Below are positions 23,411 to 37,100 of a stretch of DNA of 64,000 nt, in pieces. Source of the stretch: Zea mays (lineage: Eukaryota > Streptophyta > Magnoliopsida > Poales > Poaceae); NCBI RefSeq assembly GCF_902167145.1, contig NW_023367168.1:62001-126000 (forward strand), read 5' to 3'. Both the position numbers and the translations under genes were made by a program. How positions within the stretch are numbered: position 1 is the first letter of the stretch; each line of letters starts with the position of its first letter. The notes beneath the pieces are model-generated. The model saw nothing but the letters and a program-made list of their open reading frames with translations. It searched no databases and was not told the DNA's origin.

Positions 23411-26218
23411 TGAGGTGTATGAGCGTCTGGTCGATGATCAATGGCCACACAACCCCCATTTTTGTCGAAAATAGCCATGAACGACCATTTTCAATAATAC
23501 CGAAGGCTAACACCTACGGATTTTTGACCAAGAAATGGTCTCCACCAGAAATCCAAAAATGTGATCTATGGCAAGGAAACATATGTGGGGTGAGGTGTAT
23601 GAGCCTCTAGTCGATGATCAATGGCCACACAACCCCCATTTTTGTCGAAAATAGCCATGAATGACCATTTTCAAAAATACCAAAGGCTAACACGTACGGA
23701 TTTTTGACCAAGAAATGGTCTCCACCAGAAATCCAAGAATGTGATCTATGGCAAGGAAACATATGTGGGGTGAGGTGTACGAGCCTCTGGTCGATGATCA
23801 ATGGCCACACAACCCCCATTTTTGTCGAAAATAGCAATGAATGACCATTTTCAATAATACCGAAGGCTAACATGTACGAGTTTTTAACCAAGAAATGGTT
23901 TCCACCAGAAATCCAAGAATGTAATCTATGGCAAGGAAACATATGTGGGGTGAGGTGTATGAGCCTCTGGTCGATGATCAATGGCCACACAGCCCCCATT
24001 TTTTATGAAAATAGCCATGAGCGACCATTTTCAATAATACTAGAGGCTAAGACCTACGGATTTTTAACCAAGAAATGTTCTCCACCAGAAATCCAAGAAT
24101 GTGATCTACGACAAGGAAACATATGTGGGGTGAGGTGTATGAGCGTCTGGTCGACGATCAATGGCCACACAACCCCCATTTTTGTCGAAAATAGCCATGA
24201 ACGACCATTTTCAATAATACCAAAGGCTAACACCTACGGATTTTTGACCAAGAAATGGTCGGGGTGAGGTTTACGAGCCTCTGGTCGATGATCAATGGCC
24301 ACACAACCCCCATTTTTTATGAAAATAGCCATGAGCGACCTTGAAAATAGCCATGAGCGACCATTTTCAATAATACTAGAGGCTAACACCTACGGATTTT
24401 AGACCAAGAAATGGTTTCCACCAGAAATCCAAGAATGTGATCTATGGCAAGGAAACATATGTGGGGTGAGGTGTATGAGCCTCTGGTCGACGATCAATGG
24501 TCACACAACCCCCATTTTGCCGAAAATAGCCATGAATGACCATTTTCAATAATACCGAAGGCTAACACCTACGGATTTTTGACCAAGAAATGGTCTCCAC
24601 CAGAAATCCAAGAATGTGATCTATGGCGAGGAAACATATGTGGGGTGAGATGTATGAGCCTCTGTTCGACGATCAATGGCCACACAACCCTAATTTTTGT
24701 CGAAAATAGCCATGAACGACCATTTTCAATGACACTGAAGGCTAACACCTACGGATTTTTGACCAAGAAATGGTCTCCACCATAAATCCAAGAATGTGAT
24801 CTATGGCAAGGAAACATATGTGTAGTGAGGTGTATGAGCCTCTGGTCGAAGATCAATGGCCACACAACCCCCATTTTTGTCGAAAATAGCCATGAATGAC
24901 CATTTTCAAAAATACCAAAGGCTAACACATTCGGATTTTTGCCCAAGAAATGGTCTCCACCAGAAATCCAAGAATGTGATCTATGGCAAGGAAACATATG
25001 TGGGGTGAGGTGTATGAGCCTCTGGTCGATGATCAATTGCCACACAACCCCCATTTTGTCGAAAATAGCCATGAACGACCATTTTCAATAATACCGAAGG
25101 CTAACACCTACGAATTTTTGACCAAGAAATGGTCTCCACCATAAATCCAAGAATGTGATCTATGGCAAGGAAACATATGTGTAGTGAGGTGTATGAGCGT
25201 CTGGTCGATGATCAATGGCCACACAACCCCCATTTTTGTCGAAAATAGCCATGAACGACCATTTTCAATAATACCGAAGGCTAACACCTACGGATTTTTG
25301 ACCAAGAAATGGTCTCCACCAGAAATCCAAGAATGTGATCTATGGCAAGAAAACATATGTGGGGTGAGGTGTATGAGCCTCTGGTCGATGATCAATGGCC
25401 ACACAACCCCCATTTTTGTCGAAAATAGCCATGAACGACTATTTTCAATAATATCGAAGGCTAACACCTACGGATTTTTGACCAAGAAATGGTCTCCACC
25501 AGAAATCCAAGAATGTGATCTACGACAAGGAAACATATGTGGGGTGAGGTGTATGAGCCTCTGGTCGATGATCAATGGTCACACAACCTCCATTTTCAAT
25601 CATACCGAAGGGTAACACGTACGGATTTTTGACCAAGAAATCCAAGAATGCGATCTATGGCAAGGAAACATATGTGGGGTGAGGTGTATGAGCGTCTGGT
25701 CGATGATCAATGGCCACACAACCCCCATTTTTGTCGAAAATAGCCATGAACGACCATTTTCAATAATACCGAAAGCTAACACCTACGGATTTTTGACCAA
25801 GAAATGGTCTCCACTAGAAATCCAAGAATGTGATCTACGACAAGGAAACATATGTGGGGTGAGGTGTATGAGCCTCTGGTCGACGATCAATGGCCACACA
25901 ACCCCCATTTTGCCGAAAATAGCCATGAACGACCATTTTCAATAATACCGAAGGCTAACACCTACGGATTTTTGACCAAGAAATGGTCTCCACCAGAAAT
26001 CCAAGAATGTGATCTATGGCAAGGAAACATATGTGGGGTGAGGTGTATGAGCCTCTAGTCGATGATCAATGGCCACACAACCCCCATTTTTGTCGAAAAT
26101 AGCCATGAATGACCATTTTCAAAAATACCAAAGGCTAACACGTACAGATTTTTGACAAAGAAATGGTCTCCACCAGAAATCAAAGAATGTGATCTATGGC
26201 AAGGAAACATATGTGGGT
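23411..26218 (+). repeat. 2,808-bp tandem duplication, copy 1
   Basis: The block recurs 2,808 bp downstream. Diagnostic oddities occur in both copies: AGCAATGAATG (23,833 and 26,641), a truncated monomer with GGTCGGGGTGAGG (24,258 and 27,066), and a monomer cut to CTCCATTTTCAATCATACC (25,588 and 28,396). No difference was seen in the stretches compared. Boundaries are approximate, within about 100 bp. Confidence 0.85.
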
Positions 26219-29026
26219 TGAGGTGTATGAGCGTCTGGTCGATGATCAATGGCCACACAACCCCCATTTTTGTCGAAAATAGCCATGAACGACCATTTTC
26301 AATAATACCGAAGGCTAACACCTACGGATTTTTGACCAAGAAATGGTCTCCACCAGAAATCCAAAAATGTGATCTATGGCAAGGAAACATATGTGGGGTG
26401 AGGTGTATGAGCCTCTAGTCGATGATCAATGGCCACACAACCCCCATTTTTGTCGAAAATAGCCATGAATGACCATTTTCAAAAATACCAAAGGCTAACA
26501 CGTACGGATTTTTGACCAAGAAATGGTCTCCACCAGAAATCCAAGAATGTGATCTATGGCAAGGAAACATATGTGGGGTGAGGTGTACGAGCCTCTGGTC
26601 GATGATCAATGGCCACACAACCCCCATTTTTGTCGAAAATAGCAATGAATGACCATTTTCAATAATACCGAAGGCTAACATGTACGAGTTTTTAACCAAG
26701 AAATGGTTTCCACCAGAAATCCAAGAATGTAATCTATGGCAAGGAAACATATGTGGGGTGAGGTGTATGAGCCTCTGGTCGATGATCAATGGCCACACAG
26801 CCCCCATTTTTTATGAAAATAGCCATGAGCGACCATTTTCAATAATACTAGAGGCTAAGACCTACGGATTTTTAACCAAGAAATGTTCTCCACCAGAAAT
26901 CCAAGAATGTGATCTACGACAAGGAAACATATGTGGGGTGAGGTGTATGAGCGTCTGGTCGACGATCAATGGCCACACAACCCCCATTTTTGTCGAAAAT
27001 AGCCATGAACGACCATTTTCAATAATACCAAAGGCTAACACCTACGGATTTTTGACCAAGAAATGGTCGGGGTGAGGTTTACGAGCCTCTGGTCGATGAT
27101 CAATGGCCACACAACCCCCATTTTTTATGAAAATAGCCATGAGCGACCTTGAAAATAGCCATGAGCGACCATTTTCAATAATACTAGAGGCTAACACCTA
27201 CGGATTTTAGACCAAGAAATGGTTTCCACCAGAAATCCAAGAATGTGATCTATGGCAAGGAAACATATGTGGGGTGAGGTGTATGAGCCTCTGGTCGACG
27301 ATCAATGGTCACACAACCCCCATTTTGCCGAAAATAGCCATGAATGACCATTTTCAATAATACCGAAGGCTAACACCTACGGATTTTTGACCAAGAAATG
27401 GTCTCCACCAGAAATCCAAGAATGTGATCTATGGCGAGGAAACATATGTGGGGTGAGATGTATGAGCCTCTGTTCGACGATCAATGGCCACACAACCCTA
27501 ATTTTTGTCGAAAATAGCCATGAACGACCATTTTCAATGACACTGAAGGCTAACACCTACGGATTTTTGACCAAGAAATGGTCTCCACCATAAATCCAAG
27601 AATGTGATCTATGGCAAGGAAACATATGTGTAGTGAGGTGTATGAGCCTCTGGTCGAAGATCAATGGCCACACAACCCCCATTTTTGTCGAAAATAGCCA
27701 TGAATGACCATTTTCAAAAATACCAAAGGCTAACACATTCGGATTTTTGCCCAAGAAATGGTCTCCACCAGAAATCCAAGAATGTGATCTATGGCAAGGA
27801 AACATATGTGGGGTGAGGTGTATGAGCCTCTGGTCGATGATCAATTGCCACACAACCCCCATTTTGTCGAAAATAGCCATGAACGACCATTTTCAATAAT
27901 ACCGAAGGCTAACACCTACGAATTTTTGACCAAGAAATGGTCTCCACCATAAATCCAAGAATGTGATCTATGGCAAGGAAACATATGTGTAGTGAGGTGT
28001 ATGAGCGTCTGGTCGATGATCAATGGCCACACAACCCCCATTTTTGTCGAAAATAGCCATGAACGACCATTTTCAATAATACCGAAGGCTAACACCTACG
28101 GATTTTTGACCAAGAAATGGTCTCCACCAGAAATCCAAGAATGTGATCTATGGCAAGAAAACATATGTGGGGTGAGGTGTATGAGCCTCTGGTCGATGAT
28201 CAATGGCCACACAACCCCCATTTTTGTCGAAAATAGCCATGAACGACTATTTTCAATAATATCGAAGGCTAACACCTACGGATTTTTGACCAAGAAATGG
28301 TCTCCACCAGAAATCCAAGAATGTGATCTACGACAAGGAAACATATGTGGGGTGAGGTGTATGAGCCTCTGGTCGATGATCAATGGTCACACAACCTCCA
28401 TTTTCAATCATACCGAAGGGTAACACGTACGGATTTTTGACCAAGAAATCCAAGAATGCGATCTATGGCAAGGAAACATATGTGGGGTGAGGTGTATGAG
28501 CGTCTGGTCGATGATCAATGGCCACACAACCCCCATTTTTGTCGAAAATAGCCATGAACGACCATTTTCAATAATACCGAAAGCTAACACCTACGGATTT
28601 TTGACCAAGAAATGGTCTCCACTAGAAATCCAAGAATGTGATCTACGACAAGGAAACATATGTGGGGTGAGGTGTATGAGCCTCTGGTCGACGATCAATG
28701 GCCACACAACCCCCATTTTGCCGAAAATAGCCATGAACGACCATTTTCAATAATACCGAAGGCTAACACCTACGGATTTTTGACCAAGAAATGGTCTCCA
28801 CCAGAAATCCAAGAATGTGATCTATGGCAAGGAAACATATGTGGGGTGAGGTGTATGAGCCTCTAGTCGATGATCAATGGCCACACAACCCCCATTTTTG
28901 TCGAAAATAGCCATGAATGACCATTTTCAAAAATACCAAAGGCTAACACGTACAGATTTTTGACAAAGAAATGGTCTCCACCAGAAATCAAAGAATGTGA
29001 TCTATGGCAAGGAAACATATGTGGGT
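26219..29026 (+). repeat. 2,808-bp tandem duplication, copy 2
   Basis: Second copy. Similarity runs on about 85 bp further until ATATCG replaces ATACCG near 29,115. The length is 15.6 monomer equivalents, so the unit includes the truncated monomers and the crossover was in register only over the shared sequence. The opposite arm (30,900-32,640) holds a single copy, so this duplication is younger than the inverted duplication. Confidence 0.85.
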
Positions 29027-29976
29027 TGAGGTGTATGAGCGTCTGGTCGATGATCAATGGCCACACAACCCCCATTTTTGTCGAAAATAGCCATGAACGA
29101 CCATTTTCAATAATATCGAAGGCTAACACCTACGGATTTTTGACCAAGAAATGGTCTCCACCAGAAATCCAAGAATGTGATCTACGACAAGGAAACATAT
29201 GTGGGGTGAGGTGTATGAGCCTCTGGTCGACGATCAATGGCCACACAACCCCCATTTTGCCGAAAATAGCCATGAATGACCATTTTCAATAATACCGAAG
29301 GCTAACACATACGAGTTTTTAACCAAGAAATGGTTTCCACCAGAAATCCAAGAATGTGATCTATGGCAAGGAAACATATGTGGGGTGAGGTGTATGAGCC
29401 TCTGGTCGATGATCAATGGCCACACAAACCTAATTTTTGTCGAAAATAGCCATGAACGACCATTTTCAATAATACTAGAGGCTAACACCTACGGATTTTA
29501 GACCAAGAAATGGTCTCCACCAGAAATCCAAGAATGTGATCTATGGCAAGGAAACATATGTGGGGTGAGGTGTATGAGCGTCTGGTCGATGATCAATGGC
29601 CACACAACCCCCATTTTTGTCGAAAATAGCCATGAACGACCATTTTCAATAATACCGAAGGCTAACACCTACGGATTTTTGACCAAGAAATGGTCTCCAC
29701 CAGAAATCCAAGAATGTGATCTATGGCAAGGAAACATATGTGGGGTGAGGTGTATGAGCCTTTGGTCGATGATCAATGGCCACACAACCCCCATTTTTGT
29801 CGAAAATAGCCATGATCGACCATTTTCAATAATATCGAAGGCTAACACCTACGGATTTTTGACCAAGAAATGGTCTCCACCAGAAATCCAAGAATGTGAT
29901 CTACGACAAGGAAACATATGTGGGGTGAGGTGTATGAGCCTCTGGTCGACGATCAATGGCCACACAACCCCCATTT

Positions 29977-32900
29977 AGCCTTCGATATTATTGAATATGG
30001 TCGTTCATGGCTATTTTCGACAAAAATGGGGGTTGTGTGGCCATTGATCATCGACTAGAGGCTCATACACCTCACCCCACATATGTTTCCTTGCCATAGA
30101 TCACATTCTTGGATTTCTGGTGGAGACCATTTCTTGGTCAAAAATCCGTACGTGTTAGCCTTCGGTATTATTGAAAATGGTCGTTCATGGCTATTTTCGG
30201 CAAAATGGGGGTTCTGTGGCCATTGATCATCGACCAGACGCTCATACACCTCACCCCACATATGTTTCCTTGCCATAGATCACATTCTTGGATTTCTGGT
30301 GGAGACCATTTCTTGGTCTAAAATCCGTAGGTGTTAGCCTCTAGTATTATTGAAAATGGTCGCTCATGGCTATTTTCAAGGAAGCTCATGGCTATTTTCA
30401 TAAAAAATTGGGGTTGTGCGGCCATTTATCATCGACCAGAGGCTCATAAACCTCACCCCACATATGTTTCCTTGCCATAGATTACATTCTTGGATTTCTG
30501 GTGGAAACCATTTCTTGGTTAAAAACTCGTACGTGTTAGCCATCAATATTATTGAAAATAGTCGTTCATGGCTATTTTCGACAAAAATGGGGGTTGTGTG
30601 GCCATTGATCATCGACCAGACGCTCATACACCTCACCCCACATATGTTTCCTTGCCATAGATCACATTCTTGGATTTATGGTGGAGACCATTTCTTGGTC
30701 AAAAATCCGTAGGTGTTAGCCTTCGGTATTATTGAAAATGGTCGTTCATGGCTATTTTCGACAAAAATGGGGGTTGTGTGGCCATTGATCGTCGACCAGA
30801 CGCTCATACACCTCACCCCACATATGTTTCCTTGCCATAGATTACATTCTTGGATTTATGGTGGAGACCATTTCTTGGTCAAAAATCCGTAGGTGTTAGC
30901 CTTCGGTATTATTGAAAATGGTCGTTCATGGCTATTTTCGGCAAAATGGGGGTTCTGTGGCAATTGATCATCGACCAGAGGCTCGTACACCTCACCCCAC
31001 ATATGTTTCCTTGCCATAGATCACATTCTTGGATTTCTGGTGGAGACCATTTCTTGGGCAAAAATCCGAATGTGTTAGCCTTTGGTATTTTTGAAAATGG
31101 TCATTCATGGCTATTTTCGACAAAAATGGGGGTTGTGTGGCCATTGATCTTCGACCAGAGGCTCATACACCTCACTACACATATGTTTCCTTGCCATAGA
31201 TCACATTCTTGGATTTATGGTGGAGACCATTTCTTGGTCAAAAATCCGTAGGTGTTAGCCTTCAGTGTCATTGAAAATGGTCGTTCATGGCTATTTTCGA
31301 CAAAAAATAGGGTTGTGTGGCCATTGATCGTCGACCAGAGGCTCATACACCTCACCCCACATATGTTTCCTTGTCATAGATCACATTCTTGGATTTCTGG
31401 TGGAGACCATTTCTTGGTCAAAAATCCGTAGGTGTTAGCCTTCGGTATTATTGAAAATGGTCATTCATGGCTATTTTCGGCAAAATGGGGGTTGTGTGGC
31501 CATTGATCGTCGACCAGAGGCTCATACACCTCACCCCACATATGTTTCCTTGCCATAGATCACATTGTTGGATTTCTGGTGGAAACCATTTCTTGGTCTA
31601 AAATCCGTAGGTGTTAGCCTCTAGTATTATTGAAAATGGTCGCTCATGGCTATTTTCAAGGTCGCTCATGGCTATTTTCATAAAAAAATGGGGGTTGTGT
31701 GGCCATTGATCATCGACCAGAGGCTCGTAAACCACACCCCGACCATTTCTTGGTCAAAAATCCGTAGGTGTTAGCCTTTGGTATTATTGAAAATGGTCGT
31801 TCATGGCTATTTTCGACAAAAATGGGGGTTGTGTGGCCATTGATCGTCGACCAGACGCTCATACACCTCACCCCACATATGTTTCCTTGTCGTAGATCAC
31901 ATTCTTGGATTTCTGGTGGAGACCATTTCTTGGTTAAAAATCCATAGGTCTTAGCCTCTAGTATTATTGAAAATGGTCGCTCATGGCTATTTTCATAAAA
32001 AATGGGGGCTGTGTGGCCATTGATCATCGACCAGAGGCTCATACACCTCACCCCACATATGTTTCCTTGCCATAGATTACATTCTTGGATTTCTGGTGGA
32101 AACCATTTCTTGGTTAAAAACTTGTACGTGTTAGCCTTCAGTATTATTGAAAATGGTCATTCATGGCTATTTTTGACAAAAATGGGGGTTGTGTGGCCAT
32201 TGATCATCGACCAGAGGCTCGTACACCTCACCCCACATATGTTTCCTTGCCATAGATCACATTCTTGGATTTCTGGTGGAGACCATTTCTTGGTCAAAAA
32301 TCCGTACGTGTTAGCCTTTGGTATTTTTGAAAATGGTCATTCATGGCTATTTTCGACAAAAATGGGGGTTGTGTGGCCATTGATCATCGACTAGAGGCTC
32401 ATACACCTCACCCCACATATGTTTCCTTGCCATAGATCACATTCTTGGATTTCTGGTGGAGACCATTTCTTGGTCAAAAATCTGTAGGTGTTAGCCTTCG
32501 GTATTATTGAAAATGGTCGTTCATGGCTATTTTCAACAAAAATGGGGGTTGTGTGGCCATTGATCATCGACGCTCATACACCTCACCCCACATATGTTTC
32601 CTTGCCATAGATCACATTCTTGGATTTCTGGTGGAGACCTTTTCTTGGTCCAAAATCCGTAGGTGTTAGCCTCTAGTATTATTGAAAATGGTCGCTCATG
32701 GCTATTTTCAAGGTCGCTCATGGCTATTTTCATAAAAAATGGGGGTTGTGTGGCCATTTATCATCGACTAGAGGCTCATACACCTCACCCCACATATGTT
32801 TCCTTGCCATAGATTACATTCTTGGATTTCTGGTGGAAACCATTTCTTGGTTAAAAACTCGTACATGTTAGCCTTCGGTATTATTGAAAATGGTCATTCA

Positions 32901-33233
32901 TGGCTATTTTCGGCAAAATGGGGGTTGTGTGGCCATTGATCGTCGACCAGAGGCTCATACACCTCACCCCACATATGTTTCCTTGTCGTAGATCACATTC
33001 TTGGATTTCTGGTGGAGACCATTTCTTGGTCAAAAATCCGTAGGTGTTAGCCTTCGATATTATTGAAAATGGTCGTTCATGGCTATTTTCGACAAAAATG
33101 GGAGTTGTGTGGCCAATGATCATCGACCAGACGCTCATACACCTCACCCCACATATGTTTCCTTGCCATAGATCACATTCTTGGATTTCTGGTGGAGACC
33201 ATTTCTTGGTCTAAAATCCGTAGGTGTTAGCCT
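29977..33233 (-). repeat. knob180 satellite array, block D (minus orientation)
   Basis: Starts at the central orientation switch with AGCCTTCGATATT and runs to the E2 insertion. Matches in reverse complement include: the GAGGCTCGTAAACC truncated monomer at ~31,725 with ~24,262; the TTTTCTTGGTCCAAAA monomer at ~32,640 with ~23,345; and the CACTACACATATG monomer at ~31,170 with ~24,815. A 1-2 kb length difference near the axis reflects monomer gain or loss. Confidence 0.95.
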
Positions 33234-33238
33234 CTAAT
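33234..33238. repeat. Target-site duplication of E2, left copy (CTAAT)
   Basis: CTAAT before TGTTGG; repeated at 40128-40132. One copy restores CCTCTAATATTATTG of the satellite. Confidence 0.95.
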
Positions 33239-33874
33239 TGTTGGAGACTTGTTCTCAAATGCTATAAGAACAAGGCAACATAAAAAATGTTAATCGGTCA
33301 AGCCCTTCGTCCTACGAAGCATTATTCCCCTTAGGATATAATGGTTTTCGGACGAAGGTTATGAAAAGCATACCTTCATAAATACATTACATAATGACGA
33401 AGAATGAATTATAAGGAATACAAAGGTTTACATAGATAATTATACATTATTATTATATATAAATGGAAATAACATTGAATTACAAATGTACCTTCAATTT
33501 GAGGGAGATGAAAGTACAAGCGTGACTCAAAAGTGAATGCCCAGTCCGCGTGAACAGTACGGGGGTACTGTTCACCTATTTATAGGCACGGGGCACAACC
33601 CATACAAAATTACATTCATGCCCTTTACATTTGATAATAATTCTATAGTAATCTGTCGAGGTCTAAATAGCCTTTTCATCTTTAAGTAGGTTTCACATTT
33701 TGTTGCTACGCCGAAGCTTTCCTGCTCACACCTTCGGCGCTGTATCAACCTTCGTATTACTCTGGTCTACTGTGATGTCGACTTGAATCCGAAGATACCT
33801 GTTCACACATTATACTCCAGAAATACTGTTAAATCCTGTTTTTGAGGACCTTCGGAAGCCGAAGGCCCCCAACA
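33239..33874 (-). repeat. E2 3' LTR (left side on the plus strand)
   Basis: 636 bp. Adjacent to the purine-rich stretch, so it is the 3' LTR of a minus-strand element. The TATA box on the minus strand is at 33577-33584, next to an intact 11-bp palindrome at 33550-33575 (loop CCCC in the sense direction). Confidence 0.94.
33550..33584 (-). promoter_or_regulatory. E2 3' LTR promoter copy with intact palindrome
   Basis: In the sense direction: TATAAATA, then GTGAACAGTAC, loop CCCC, GTACTGTTCAC, a perfect inverted repeat. The loop differs from that of E1 and E3 (CCAC) while both arms are identical, so the arms are better conserved than the loop. Confidence 0.62.
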
Positions 33875-33884
33875 GTAGCCCCTC
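33875..33884 (-). other. E2 polypurine tract region
   Basis: The minus strand reads GAGGGGCTAC directly before the 3' LTR, as in E1 and E3. Confidence 0.55.
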
Positions 33885-34030
33885 GCAATATTAATTTGTT
33901 TGAAATAATAAATTTAGATTGCGAAATGGACGAAGGCTTTTCGCCGAAGGTCCGAAAAAACACCTTCCCTTTGCTAGAATAGCAACATTCACTGACAAGC
34001 GGGGTCTTTCAATTTTCAACGCATTGGGCG

Positions 34031-34038
34031 TATAAATA
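34031..34038 (+). promoter_or_regulatory. TATA box of the antisense gene (E2)
   Basis: TATAAATA about 143 bp upstream of the ATG at 34181, within an interval (33,885-34,180) that has no other gene and corresponds to the leader and promoter of this gene. Confidence 0.6.
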
Positions 34039-34180
34039 CGGTCATACCGCAAACTCATTTGGCACGCTCTCTTGTCACTTGCTCTCGCTCACTCGATTTT
34101 TAGCTTTTGCGCACTAAGATTTTCTGAGCTTTTAGTTTTGAAGCTTCGGCTTTGAAAACAGTTTTTTAGTATTTCCGAAG

Positions 34181-37100
34181 ATGTCTGGAGATAAGAAAGC
34201 TGCTGCTGAGACGAAGCTGACTCTTGACGAAGAGAAAAACTTGGGGTTTCTTATAGCGATGTCGAAGACAAACACAGAAAAAATTACCAAGGAAATTCTA
34301 GAAGGCTTGTCTGAGGATACTGGTGACAGTGACAGTTATGATGTGGACAGCGGTAGTGAAGACTCCGAAGATCGTCCCTGGCGACCAAGCCATTCAGTTT
34401 ATGGTAAATCAACTATCAAAGAGAATCATCTTGTCAACATGAGAGGAAGGTATTTCCGGGATTTGTCCATTGTGAGGGCCGACGAAGGGGAGAAGACTTG
34501 TCCACACCCTGAAGAAAATGAAGTCGTAGTGTACCGAAGCTTTTTGAAAGCTGGGCTACGATTTCCCTTGAGTAGCTTCGTCGTGGAGGTGTTGAAAATC
34601 TTCGAAGTCTATCTTCATCAACTTACTCCTGAGGCAATTATAAGGCTGAATATCTTCGTGTGGGCCGCTAGAAGCCAAGGTCTGAAGCCTGATGCAAAAA
34701 GCTTCTGCAATATACACGAATTATCATATGAAACGAAACCTTGGGGCAAAGAACAGTACCATAATAATTTTGGCTGCTACAGTTTCGTTTCTCGGTCCGG
34801 GGCAAGCTGTCCCGTACCAACCTTTCGGAAGAGATGGCCCGGCGACTGGATGACAGAATGGTTCTATGTGAAGAATGACCTATCAGTACGAGAAGATATC
34901 AAAGGTATAATTATGCGTCCTATTTGGCAAAGCTTCGGCCTTCGGAGGCCGAAGGTTGAAATGAGTGAAGCTGCTGAAGAATGCCAGAGGGCCTTCGGCG
35001 TTATCTGCTCTTTTATTGGAACAAGAGATTTAGTACAAGAGCATATTGCCTTCCGAGTGTGGCCGCTCGCGGAGAAGTGGGAAATGCCACAAGAAACCAT
35101 AAAAGAGGCCGACGAAGGTGGACTTGTGAGACTGAAGTACACCTTCAAGTTCGGAGATAAATTTGCTGAACCAGATGATGACTGGTTAAAGAGCATTGAA
35201 AATTTAAGTGATGAGCTGCTTGGTGCTTATTCGAAGGCCGAAGATACTGCGATGTCAGCAGCCTTCGGAGGCCGAAAAAAGAAGAGGCTGAATCGGGTAT
35301 TTGATGCAATTGGGTTTGTCTACCCTGACTATTGCTATCCTGTTCGAAGGCAGAAGAGAAAAAACACAACCTCTGCAAAAGAAAAAGCTGCAACTGCTCC
35401 TAGCGAGCCAGAACCTGAAAGAAAGAAGATAAAGGTCCTCACGCACCGGCCGCGCTATATCGAGCCAGCTTCGGTGCCGGAGTTTACCGGAAAATCTTCT
35501 TCGGCCACCGAGGTTAAAAAGCCAACCAATCCAGCCACGCCGCCAGTAGCTGCAGAAATAACTGAAACGCCAAAAAGGATAGAACTGGAAGAACCGAAGA
35601 TTTTGCTACCGGAAACCAAAGAAGTGGCCGAAGCGCCATCCACAGAAAAAATTGAAGAAGTGGAAAAACCAACTGAAGAAAAAGTACCAGAAATTGTGAG
35701 TCCTGCAGCAAATGTTGAGACAATAAAAAATCAAAAAGTGCCAGTAGTGACTCCGAAAAGAAAGAGAATGGCTAATGTGCTAGATGTACTGGAAACAATC
35801 AAATCCTCAAGCACACCTTCGAAAAAGGCTGCTGCCACTCCTAAAACAGCAACTGAAATTTCTGATACAAAAACTCCAGAGCAGGAAACTGAAGCCGAAG
35901 CTGAGTCCTCAGAGCCCGTAAAGATAAAATCCTTGGAAACTGAGGAAGAAAAAATAACAAAGCCAATTTCTGTTGAAGAAATCGGTGACGTTGTCCCCGA
36001 AGCGTCCTCCAAAGTTCGTGATTATATTGTTCGTCATGCTTCGGGGAAAAAACTATCAGAAAAAGAAGAGCGAGAGGCCCAGCACTACGCCCAAAAACTG
36101 AAGTATCCAAAGGGGGCGTTAATATTCAATGGTAGTGGAGAAGAAGACTTTTTGTATTGTCTCCCTGACAGCAAGGAAATTTCTGTTTGCGGGAGATGAG
36201 CAAGAGCTTCGGATTCCCAACCTTAGAAGACGGGCTCTCGGTGTTGTCGAAGAACGATCTGGCCGACAGCCTGGCCTATAATAGCTTAAAGGTGCGACAA
36301 ATGGGATCCTTGTATTCTTTGTTGATACCAAAAAATCTTTTGTTTGTTTAAATTTATTGAAACACACATATTTTTCTTTGCAGGGCCTGATACTTAGCAA
36401 TGCCCTTAGGGCACAAAAAGATGCTGAAGACGAAGGGTGTGCTATAGCCCTGAGCAACCTTCGTTCCGAAGTAATTGAACTGAGGAACGAAGGCCTCGAA
36501 AAAGATAAAATATTACACTCATTGCTAAATAAAATAAAGGAAGACGAAGCTGCTTTCAAGGGTCAAGCTGAAGCTCAGAAGCGCGAAATTGAAGATCTTT
36601 GGAAACAACTGGCCAGAGCCAGGGAAGAACGCATACTTGAAGAAACAAGGCGAGAACTCAGCGACCAGTGGGCAGATCACTTAGAAGTAACTGTTGAAGA
36701 GCTTCGTTCATTCAAGAAGAGATGTTATAACAAATCTATAGAATGTGTTAAGAAGCTGAAAGGTAGCTTCGCCAGGGTCGGCGCCTTCTCAAGTGAAGAA
36801 AACTTTATGAGAGGCAATCCCGAAGGTCCCATTGAATGGATCGGCCACGAAGCTGAAGCCTTCGAAGAAATTTTAAATAGCCGTGGGGATATATGTGCTT
36901 TCTCTGGGGCCAGAGGAATTGCCACCATTTTAGAGAAGAAGGGCTGCGAACATGTAAAAATTTTAGCACAATCCGAAGCTGCTTTGTCCTTTGAAGATGC
37001 AAGAGATCCTTCGGCCGAAGCAAGCATGATCGGTGGAAAGTTTTTTACCGATATCTGGGATAATGGTGGCCGAGAAATGGCAGGAGAAATCATTCAAAAA

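Larger units (their letters stand above)
19566..29976 (+). repeat. knob180 satellite array, block C (plus orientation)
   Basis: Orientation flips at 19,565/19,566, where ...TTCATGGCT (minus monomer) abuts TGGTCGATGATC (plus monomer). About 58 monomers follow, with the same subtypes as elsewhere. It contains the near-exact 2,808-bp direct duplication listed separately and ends at a second flip in CCCCATTT at 29,976. Up to ~22,400 it mirrors 40,133-42,962 closely; farther in it mirrors 29,977-33,233 with gains and losses of monomers. Confidence 0.96.
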
